NCBI GenBank assembly: GCA_032622095.1
Contig: CP136063.1
Coordinates: 279,861,426-279,925,425, forward strand
Direction of reading: 5' to 3'
DNA: 64,000 nucleotides
Source of the DNA: Siphonodentalium dalli
Lineage: Eukaryota; Mollusca; Scaphopoda; Gadilida; Siphonodentaliidae
In this document: in pieces, positions 47,420 through 58,400 of the stretch
How positions within the stretch are numbered: the first letter of the stretch is position 1
Layout of the letters: each line of letters opens with the position of its first letter
Notes under the pieces: model-generated
Told to the model about the DNA's origin: nothing
The model's input: the letters and a program-made list of their open reading frames with translations, nothing else
The model's database searches: none
Program-made: the position numbers and the translations under genes

Positions 47420-49408
47420 TTATTAATTGGTTGTTTCCACATTGACCGAGTTGTGAGGTATCGGTCTGTCGTATTAGCCTGAGCCGTAATTTCGCTAAAA
47501 TCCGGATTGAGAATCCAAAGCCGATTACGGGGGGCGGAGCTAATTTCGGATTCTAGGTCAGATTTTGAAATCCACGTGGTCTCCGAAACTACGTTTAATG
47601 TTCTCCCAGCGTCAAACATGGCTCTTGTATCTGACACAAGTATCATTTGTATCTTATATTTATAAAGTTCATGTTTGTTGTGAAAGTCATGCTTTTCTTC
47701 TATGTGTATATACACGGCACATAATTTGCTGCCAATCCGACTTAATCGTATCTTATTTTTCAAGTTAAAGTGCGTTTATTGATGAGGGCAAGCATATCTA
47801 AACATGACAGCTCTAGGCCTTCTGAATCAAATTCCGAAGATGTTGTGAAGAACACAGGAAACTTGTCAGTTGAACAGGGACGTGACGACAGGGGTTGCTT
47901 GGGTGTATCGACCCCACCACGAACTTTGGTACAATTTGCTTAGCTGTGCAGTCATTCATACGTGAGGAAAATCAGGATTATTTTTACTAACTGTTCCAAA
48001 TAATGACACTTACAAGCCAGCAAACGCAACAAACAAACCCGATTTTAAATAAATACATATACAAACTTATGACTAACTCGGGAGAGGGGTGTCCAGTGAT
48101 CTGTATATATGTTCAACTTGTTTTGGTAGTCATGTTGCTTTGCCATTACTAATTATTTATTTTTTCAGTGTAATAATATATACTTACCCTTAAGTGAGTC
48201 AGCACTTGTCCCCCAATTTATTTGTATGTATAAACAAATGTATGTGTTATATATCATGTGTTATCTAAATTTGACATATATTTGAAATAAATATATCTAA
48301 ACTAAACTTTGGTACATTCCAGCAGTCGGAAATTTCATGCATGACACAACATTAGTTGGACATTAATTTGACACCATATATAGGTTGTCATTGTTCTCAT
48401 TGTTTGATTTTTTTTTTTCAACCAGTAAAAGTTGGTAATTTTCCAATCTTGGTGTTTGTCAGGTTGGATATTTCCAAGGGGAGCAAATGGAATTCTGCGA
48501 ACCTGTGAGATTGATGTTTGGTTCAATGGGGGGGGGGGGGGGAAACATCTAACCACGTCCCTAGAACATATGTCTGTTGTCTATACATAGACTATTGTGC
48601 AAAACGACTGCATTTAACGAAACAAAATATTTTCAAGATGAAACATGAAATTGCTATAAGACTAGATGATAGTACATACGTGTATCTGATAATCCATCGA
48701 TATCATATATATATATAATCCTACTATTTCTTGAATAAGAAGAAACATTATAATAACGAACACAGCAGAAGACAATCCATGCAGGTTCATATGAATTCGG
48801 TCAATGGTGACGTATCCGCCGAATTCGAAATCGACATGCGTTCGGGCGGTATTTATGGATGGAATTATGAAATGGACATATGAAAGTGACAATCAACAAT
48901 GATTTACAATTGCTTCGCCATCAACCGAAGTGCTCCCCCAGCGTTACTATCAATAGCGTTATTATTTGGCTAATTTCAGTAATATTCTCCCAGTTTACAT
49001 TCAATAAAACAAATTTGTCTCCGCATTTAAAATTCTTTGGTATAGATCGTTTATATTCTGCAATAATTTGTACACAAGAGACGGATTCTTATGTTTTATT
49101 GTGTTTTTAAACTCCGAGGTGGCGAAATCTCGGTTTGTTTACATTATGAACATTTGAGTCCGTAATCGGAATCCAAATCCCAATCGGATTACCACGAAAT
49201 TAGGATTACGGTCTGTTCGTTTACTGATTCTGCAAATTTGTGGTCTGTTCTTTTGCCGAACCAAGTCGTACGGGGACCAATCTGTAATCTGAATCCAGAA
49301 TCTGAATCGGATTTTAGCGAAATAACGCCTCTGAGGCCTGCGGCCTCAGGCCAATACGACAGACCTCGGCCTCATAACTCGGCCAATATGGAAACAACCA
49401 ATTAATAA
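47420..49408. mobile_element. ~2-kb candidate DNA transposon with ~100-bp terminal inverted repeats
   Basis: TTATTAATTGGTTGTTTCCA at the left end is matched inverted at 49389-49408, and similarity continues for about 100 bp (through 'gtctgtcgtatt' and 'cgctaaaatccg'). The right arm has an extra GGCCTGCGGCCTCAGGCC-type expansion. No transposase was found inside and no target duplication was identified. The interior carries a G15 tract (48528-48542) and a sequence like a LINE 3' end (48140-48310), so it may be composite. Confidence 0.55.
48140..48310 (+). other. LINE 3' end-like sequence
   Basis: 'cttgtcccccaatttatttg' followed by AAATAAATATATCTAAAC resembles LINE 3' UTRs with A-rich tails. 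No coding part attached. Confidence 0.35.
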
Positions 49409-49456
49409 CATATATTATCGACATAGGTTGAGCGTACATAATGTCATGTTTAAAGG

Positions 49457-49787
49457 AGCACTGTATACTACACCCGGTCATTTATGGCACCATCTCCTGT
49501 TATACTTAACTGAACATATGCAACAAATGAATGAATTGGAGCCATGTATGAGTGCAAAATACACACACGTACTCTACGAACGATGAAAACAACAACATGG
49601 TAATTATAATGAAAATGAGTTAATGTACTCATTTTCTTTATAATTACATTGTTGTTGACATCGTTCATAGAGCAGATGAGTGTATTTTGCTCTAGTCCAT
49701 AGCTCAAAATCATTCATTTGTTGCATAAATTATGTTGAGTATAATAGGAGATGGTCGCATAAATGGCCGGATTTAGTGCACAGTACT
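49457..49787. mobile_element. 331-bp palindromic MITE
   Basis: Arms from AGCACTGTATACTACACCCG (left) and AGTACTGTGCACTAAATCCG (right, inverted) remain similar all the way to a tight centre at about 49618 ('gaaaatgagt/actcattttc'). TTAA occurs just outside on both sides (49450-49453 and 49792-49795), which could be a piggyBac/Kolobok-type duplication but is a common word in AT-rich DNA. Confidence 0.65.
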
Positions 49788-50295
49788 ATACTTAAATTTT
49801 GAGACTGAGTGAATATGGCGATTCAGCAAGAAACAACACGTTTGTGAGATGATGATGGACATTTATTCTACAGTAACAATACATACAGACGTTGATAAAA
49901 AAAATGACGACATACATACACATGACTAATACGATATAGGCCTCTTTAGAGTGTTTGCAAATATACCAACATGCCTCTTTGACACATGGAAGTAAAAGTG
50001 CATCAAAATTACTCTTTCCGGCGATCTATAATATCTTCAGTATATTCAGGGTTCCAATTCAATGCTTTAATGCTCTAACCATATTATGGCATGAGAACCG
50101 TTCATGTAGAAAACAAAAGGCAATATACACATGTCATTGGTTTAAACAGATTTAGCATATACATACACACATCATAATATATATACATGTATGCAAATAA
50201 GATCTGGGTTCATTTGAGAATAATATTACAATTAAAGGATATAGTTGGGCTTATTATGCAGTGATCCAACTTTAACCCTTTATACAACAGAATGG

Positions 50296-50524
50296 CCCTG
50301 TGCCAATGCATTCTCTTATATATGCGAGTCGACCATAGGTCGCCTCGCATATATAAGAGAATGCATTGGCTTAACACATTAAAAATTATAAAATTGTTAA
50401 AGAATGTAAGAAAAAATGGTAAAACGTGTTAAAAAAAGATTTTTTTTAGGCCAATGCATTCTCTTATATATGCGAGGCGACCTATGGTCGACTCGCATAT
50501 ATAAGAGAATGCATTGGCACAGGG
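50296..50524. mobile_element. 229-bp MITE whose terminal repeats are themselves palindromes
   Basis: CCCTGTGCCAATGCATTCTC starts the left end; within 75 bp the sequence folds back (TATATATGCGAG ... CTCGCATATATA ... GCATTGGC). The right end (about 50453-50524) is the inverted copy of the whole left block. So the word GCCAATGCATTCTCTTATAT occurs four times in alternating orientation. No coding capacity and no clear target duplication. Confidence 0.75.
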
Positions 50525-52349
50525 CATAACTGTAACCATCACAATGTGGTCAATGTGGTCAATGAGCCGTTTTTGGCCGGTTTGTTTGGTAAAGGGTTAA
50601 GTGTGTATCTGAGATACCCACACAATTTATTTATAATTATTACATCAGGGGGGTTCACAATTTTTTTTAATTATTGGTATTTGACTGTTCAGTTAGTTGG
50701 GTTGGTAGAAATCTCCTCCTCATGGAATTCATTTCTGGGCATTCCATTATATAATTAAATTCGTCCCCGATTTACCCTTTGTCGCACTGAGTACAAATTC
50801 TCACAACAGTTGTCGTGTCGTTGCCGACATTCTGTTACAGCAACATAACAAATGTAATTAACATCGTTTGCTGTATTTTGTTTTGTTGAAAATATTATAG
50901 AAAACCAAATATGACATATAAGAATATAATTTTGTTTAAAATTGAGAAATTTACAAACTAGTTTTTGGCGTCCCTCTAAAACATCGACACGATATGAAAT
51001 AAATCCATTGAAAGTTTAATATCAATCAAAATAGCATATTTCATGTAACATATACCTCTCATTCCAAACATTAATTGTATAACACAGATTCCAAGTAGCA
51101 AGCTAAGGATAAGACGTTTTGCAAAAATGTCCTGGTATTTCAAAATTGTTTGTCTCATAATCTGTCAAGAATTTCTTTGTGAAATTTTGTACAAGCTATT
51201 TATTGTGACACAATATTTCAGAAACATCGATCCATTGGGTATTATAGCCTCATTTACTTTTCTTTTTTGGTATGAAAATTATTTAAAATGTAACTTTTTT
51301 CAGGTACCAAGAACTTCTGTAAAATATTTCATATATGCATGATATCATATCTGACGATCATAAGAGGAGACTTAATTATTCTTGATTTGTGAAATGTAAT
51401 GATCATGTTCACTTAAAAGGAAACTACCCATAAATTATTTTCTATATTTGAAAATGTCCATGTCATGCCTGTTGATCAATGAAAAATTGGGCTGAGATAA
51501 ATTCTATGTCATGGTTTTATAACCAAGTTAAAGCTGACAACCATATATCCTAACACTGTGGCCTAATTCCAGTTGATTGCCCCCTGCTTGTGTGGATCAC
51601 ACTGATTATGGACATTTGTTTTCATTGGGCTGGAATATTTGTGACTGCTTTATTCTGCATTTTAATATATGGGGTATATTATGCAATTAAAATTCTAACT
51701 CAATATTATGACACAAATGAAAACTCCTCTGATGGAGTCCAGACAATAAGCTATTTGGTGAATTGAGTGTTGTGTGAAATTATTAATTATTCTAGCAGTT
51801 CTTGGTACGTAAGGGACAAAACAAAAAATGATACTTTCAACCTCTCAAATGTATTAAAATCAACTGTCTTGGAGTCTAATAATAAATGCTCAGATTTATA
51901 TACAACGAAGATGATGATTTGTGAAAATCAAGAGTTTTCACCAGATAAGACCCATAGAAATTCTTTGTTAAACATGTCTTCCCAGTTTAAGGTTGGCTTT
52001 ATGCAAAACGTGCGTCTCCCCCTTAACAATGTCTAGTAAAATTTAGCCTGCCACCCCGAATACATGATTCGGATAGTGTGAAAACGTCAAGTATGACCGA
52101 GATACCACATGCTTCATGCAAATGAATCTGGATCTGAAATCGGGATGACACCACCGCGTTAGAATTCAACTATCGTCGCTATAACACCAGCCAATGATGG
52201 ATGCGGTTTCGAACGTCGCGAAACGAAACCAGCCAATGATAATTGAGGATTCGATTGTCTTCGTGGCATCAGCTAACGTTGGTAGATTATGTGATCGTCG
52301 CTATGACATTAGCAATATTGTTGAGGATTTGAAGGATCATGTTGGTGTT
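50525..52349. other. AT-rich sequence downstream of the sphingomyelinase-like gene
   Basis: No gene recognised; short frames (50546, 51127, 51767 on +) lack motifs. About 51340-51490 is a diverged relative of 56370-56520 (shared 'gttgatcaatgaa' and neighbouring words), a dispersed repeat. The 3' UTR of the minus-strand gene should begin below 52350. Confidence 0.45.
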
Positions 52350-52454
52350 TCATGGAGTTATGGGTGGTAGGTCCGGTGCATCCAGGGTCACGTGAACGCC
52401 GTAGTGGTCAGATAGATTTGGCCCATTCGGCGACACTCTGCTGGTGAAAACCCT
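52350..52454 (-). CDS. Sphingomyelinase-like gene, last coding exon
   Basis: Acceptor TTCCTTCTTTTTTCAG is strong; phase 0. Encodes RVFTSRVSPNGPNLSDHYGV and a 14-residue tail to TGA at 52350-52352. SDHYG holds the conserved Asp-His pair of the EEP fold, with His as general base. Confidence 0.85.
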   Translation of the reverse strand, partial: RVFTSRVSPNGPNLSDHYGVHVTLDAPDLPPITP

Positions 52455-55400
52455 CTGAAAAAAGAAGGAATTATTGCATTTAAATCGGTTGATATAGTTG
52501 TGAGGTCTCGACGGAACCGTCTAATGTATACAATATTTTAGTGTCATTTTTCATATCCATTGAAACCCAAAAGCAAATCACAACGTTTGGTTGCAATATT
52601 GCACATAGTTTTCGATAATTATCGCGAACAGATCGGGGAGGGGGATTGACATACAATTACAGGACACGTATACATGTAGTCCTGGGGTAGTGGGTGTCCC
52701 ATCCGCCGCGAAGCAATTGTTTTAGCACTACTCAAGCCTTTTATATCAAAATAAGTTATACAATTTGACCCATATTATAAAGCAACACGAAGGATTAAAG
52801 ATGGATTATCTCTTTAAATAAATTTTTTTAAATAGTTGCGTGGGTATAAAATAATAAATATGAACTGAAGTCCTATGTCCGGAAAAGCTTCTATCAATTA
52901 ATATTGATTTTATTTCGAATATTAAATCGGGCCCATTTATGTTACTATTTTTAGAACCGACCATTCGGATGAGACCGGATTGCGATATAGAGCACTGGGC
53001 TGTTCCTACGGCTACGCAACGAATGTCAAATGTCACAGATTGGTTGTTTGTACTGTTTTGTTCCACATATATACGCGATAATGAGTATAATTAACGTTTA
53101 TTTGTGACAAAATTGCACAATATAATTTCTGGTCTCTGTTAACAGTAACCAATATTGTTCGTTAGCTGAACAAACACACCTTTTTAGACCAGAAAATATT
53201 CGAAATAAAATTAATATTAATCGATAGAAGCATTTCCGGACAGGAGTCTTCGATTCAGATCTAATATTTTATACCCCGGTAACTATATAATACATGCTTT
53301 CAAAGAGATAATCCACCTTTAAAAACTATGTATATAGCATATATGGTCTGAATGCTTCAAAGTTGGACCTTCATGTGGAGTCATAGAATGCACCACGATT
53401 TGTGATTGCCAGCAGCTAAAATCGAGAACACTCACCAATGCCTTCTCAATATAGTAGATTGTAACACACCATGCCGTGCACAATCGCTGCATACATGCGT
53501 TACTGATACACACACTGTTACTACAGTAGTACATGAACACCATAGTCAGAAATGGTAACGCCCTCAAGATCATATTATTAGGCATATATATAAATTATAA
53601 TATAAAATATATTGGTTTCATGAATTCCTTCCTTCAAATTATTACAACAAATACGGCTTATTACTGCAGGTTTCTCATTCACCATGTCAGAAAGCCTCCA
53701 AGTGCGGTCAAAAATTGACTAATCGGATTAAATACACGCCATCATCATCCGGAAAGTTAGCTGTTATATTATGCATTGTGTTCCCGCAATAAAATCCCAG
53801 CAATTGTTCATACCTAAATATCGAAAGCAATTAACGCGGTCATAAAAGTTACATACTGCAACAATATTACATCCGCGAAGATACATCTGCGAAACCCCGA
53901 AATGTGTTGTCCTGCGAGATATCCCTGTCGCCCCATAGTTCCATTGACACGGCCAGATCAACCTTACTACAATTTTCTAAAATAACTCGCATCGCGTGAA
54001 ACCATCACGACCAGAACAGCGAAGTGATTAAGTAACCGTTAACACCCAGACTATCGGCGTAATAATGATGGTTATCAGGGTTGTATTGAGGGGTCTATTA
54101 AGCTGTGGTAGAAGGCTTTTATTGTACGTTAGCAGCCACAAGAGCATAGCGAACATTTCAGTTCGTAATAATACACAGTAATGTTGGTTGATTGAGTTAT
54201 CAGATTCAGATAACCTAAATCATACCACACTTGGCCTTTATACGGGCCTGTTCCAAAGAGAATCAGTTTGAAAATCGAAATTAGACACCCGGGAACGAAG
54301 ACTATTTTTCCAGAAAAACACACACAAATATATGCCCTGCCTTGTTGTCAAATGTTATAAAGTTCCCTGCCAGAAGGGGTCAGAACATCAAAAGCTCCCA
54401 GGTTTTGTACTTTTGGAATATGATGTCTACGGACGTGAGCTAGAGTCGAGATTCATGGCATGTTCTAACACTATCCCAGCAACGAAGAAATATTTTAAAG
54501 ATGTAAAATCCGAATTAACGCTTGCAAATTACTATTTCCTTGGCTTGGGGGTGGTAAAACACATTTGATTCTAGTCGAGGAACCCACCCATCAAAGCTCA
54601 GAGTGATCAGATATCGATTTTTGAAATCTATTATTTTTCACCTCTGATAATTTTTAGTGGCCCAGTAAAAAGTCGACGAGAAGACTGTCTCGGACCACTG
54701 TCAAATTGCGGATGAAGATGGATATCTCTAAAATCAAGTGGATTTTTTTGTCAGATGTATGGCAAACCGGCAATATTTCGTTAAAAACAATTTGATAAAT
54801 AACAGGTTTTGAGCAATTTTATACTATAGTTGACTCTGGTTAGCATTATTTTTGGGCAATTAATTGATTCTGTTAACTGAAACGACATTTCAAAAAATGT
54901 TGTTCTTGTTGGAATCTGATGATATGGGGACCATCAAACCGGATTGAGTACCTTTAATACAGTGTATATGTTTTTATACCCGCATGGATATATTCCAATG
55001 CGTCAAACTCACCTGAGCTGATGTGGCATTGAGTCCTCTAATCATCACGTGATCGACTATGTATGTTAGGTTTTTCCTCACGAACGAGTTTTCATAACAG
55101 TAGGTACATTCTCCATTGAGATCCACATACGGGCTGGTGAATCCACCATTCAACATAGCCTGGTAACTAGGCAGGAACTCGGCCTGCACGCCCGTTCGAT
55201 TCACGGCTGGACCGGTATTTAAACTGCCGGCTATAATCATTGGACTGATATTTCCGGTGGAGTTTACAAGTAGTTCTACCTCCTTCAGATTCTGTTCCTG
55301 GTAGCTCGAGTATAGGTTGCGAAGGCCAGCTGAAATACGATTAGTTAATAATGGAGTTAAATGAAAAACAAACATGTAGGCCTATACAGCTGAAATACGA

Positions 55401-58400
55401 TCAGTTAATAATGGAGTTAAATGGAAAACAACATGTAGGCCTATACAGCTGAAATACGATTAGTTATTACTGCAGTTAAATGGAAAACAACATGTCGGCC
55501 TATACAGCTGAAATACGATCAGTTAATACTGCAGTTAAATGCAAAACAACATGTCGGCCTATACCTGGCTTTTGTTTAGATCCGGAAATGGTAAACATAA
55601 AGAGCGTTATTTGTTACTGTTTTCCTGATATGGAAATAATAAAGAGCGTGTATATCATGTGTGTGATTAACCAATATAATTGCGCTGTGTTATGTAAACA
55701 GAAGCAAAACGTCTGTACAGAAGCAAAACTTCTGTAACACGACAATGTTCTTGTTTTCGTACACCATCGTACTATTTACGCGCTGATTATGTTTGGCATA
55801 TGAACAAAACTACATATAATTTTAATATTCCTTCCGTTGATGGCGATTTGAACAAATATGAATATTGCTGCAACGAACGCCGCCCGTGCATTTAAACGTA
55901 ATGGATTTCTACAATTCTCATTATATTACGCTTAATGGTGATTCAATTACGCTTAAATTTAATTGCTTTTTCTAATATTCTTACCTTGGGTAAACTTGTA
56001 TGATCTAAAATTGTATCATTGTGGGTGGTGCCTGACATATATGCCACTGAAGAATTATTTTGACTCAATGACTCAGATATGTCACAGATTTCATCCATTT
56101 CGACATGAGGGCAATTTCGAGAGTGGTATATGAATTACACTTAAGCGTAAGCGCAATATTACATAAAGCGTTATTCAAAATGAATTTTTGAAATCGAAAT
56201 TCTCAAAATCTCAACATTTCTTTTGGAAGTTTCATACACGTGATTAATATGAAATAAAATTTAAGAATCTTCAATCTTCAATCGTTAGTATTTCACTGTT
56301 TTCAAGTACGAAGTGTTTCTCCAAAAATGGACCAAAATAGAATGTTTTTTCTGAGTGCAATCTATACATCCATGCCATCATATCTGGATTTTATAAGGGG
56401 GAACTCAATTTGTCTTGAATCAAGAAAATATCATAAATAGCTTCATTCATAAAGACAATCACCAATATTAAGGTTCACGATTGAAGACTGCATGTCTTGC
56501 TTGTTGATCAATGAATTTATTGCAGTTCTTGTCTTTATTTATGCAAAACGTGTTTCAAGGCAGTAAACCTTTCTATGCAAAATGGTTTCTCCTATTCGGT
56601 TATAAATGGTTTCTCCTATTCGGTTATAAATGTATACATTGGATAATTGGATTGGTCTATTATTTATTTGGATGTGTGATCAGGATAAATTAGCAGACAA
56701 CAGTCAGAAGAAATCATTACAAGTGCTGAACTATATAGTCGTTTGTGTATCGGAATTCCTATAGATAGAACTACTCATCAATGGACATTTAGTATAGAAA
56801 GGATTAATAAGATTTGGGCGCGCAAACCGTCCAGCGATCTCTCTGATAAAGAGCGTCCACGCTTTCGTGCCCCCAAAGCAGTTGATAATAAAGAGCGTTC
56901 TAAATTGCGAACTTTTGTACTCTTGGTCGACGTTATCATGTAAGGACCAATTAAAGGAGCTTGTTTAGATCACACAGCAAATGTTTCTTCCAGAATTGTG
57001 TGGTTGCCTTGACAATGTGTTTTGAATGAATTTTGGCCACTCGCTCCATTTAGCAGTGAATAACCGCAAAATTTGATGCACATTGCATGCGCAAATTCCA
57101 AGCAAAAAGGGGGTTTCTCCCGACCCATAGGAATGATTTTGTGAATTTTCGTGATACGAACTCTGCATGGTGACCGCGATTATATTTTATTTCATATTTC
57201 CGGGTTATCGAAAAATTGGCTTTGGGAATTCTGGCTACTTCGGTGTCAACCCGAACGGGGCGTATTGAAAGAGCGTCCGAATAAGATATATTATTATGTT
57301 TATGCCTATTGTATTATTTTTGGTGTATGGTCTTCGTGTATCGCGTGGTGTCACAAATGGCGTCAAGTATACCCCCGCAACGAGTTGTTGTGGGGGGGGG
57401 GGGTACTGGAATCAGCTTGTCCGCCCGTCCACCTGTCCGTCCGTGGACGCAATTTTGTCCGAGGTATTATTCCTACATTTTTTTGTCAATTTTTTAAAAA
57501 CTTGGCACAGATATTTAGTACCATGGGAACATGTGCACCTGCGATTATGAGGTTTGTCCCGACTTTTTGCGGAGTTGTCCCCCTTTTTCGACTTAGAACA
57601 TTTTCAATACGGGGAGTATACCTTACCGTAGTCTATCTTGTGACAGGCCCATCTCTAGTTGCAATTAATCCTTTCTATACTAAATACTCATTGATGAATT
57701 GTTCCCATAGGAAATATTCTGATAACAAGTTCAACAAATAATCTTAATCATAGGTCGCTTGTTGAACTTATTATCTGAACCAAGCCTGCAAATAGTGTGT
57801 CTGTCATTTGCAGAATGAGGTCCCCAGAGGGTGAATTTAGTGACGCTATCCCGCATAGCGGGCTAGCATCACTAAATTCACCCTCTGGAGACCTCATTCT
57901 GCTTAGGCCTCATCTTCTGAGAAGTATCTATGGTATCAAATTAACATTGTTTTTAGTTACGTTTTCCCATCTGGGAAGTTTCTATATTCCCTAATTTGCA
58001 GAAGATAAAATCCATAATTGAGGCGCCCAATGGGTGAACATCACCAACTTCAACTGGGGAACTTCAATCTGATCCTAGGTCTGCCATAGCAGTTGAGGGC
58101 CTTAGCAGAATGAGGTCCACAGAGGGTGAATTTAGTGATGCTAGCCCGCTATGCGGGATAGCGTCACTAAATTCACCCTCTGGGGACCTCATTCTGCAAA
58201 TGACAGACACGCTATTTGCAGGCTAGATCTGAACATTTCCATCCAATAAAATGTAATCATGTTGTACATCTATTATCTATTCGCCTGTCTGGTCATCTTT
58301 CCTGAACACCCCCCAAATGAATACTAGACTGTTCCATTATGTTCTTTTACAACTGAATGGGATAATCCATTTAGTAAAGAAAGGGATATATTCCATGTTT

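Noticed and set aside
53764-53961. Minus-strand frame in intron 3 as an extra exon
   Set aside because: The flanking exons already join in phase, and it shows no EEP motif.
54591-54641. Alternative last exon of the sphingomyelinase-like gene encoding ISDHSEL and a stop
   Set aside because: It is in phase and contains SDH, but its acceptor lacks a pyrimidine tract; the exon at 52350-52454 has a strong acceptor and a better SDHYGV motif with a longer conserved-looking tail.
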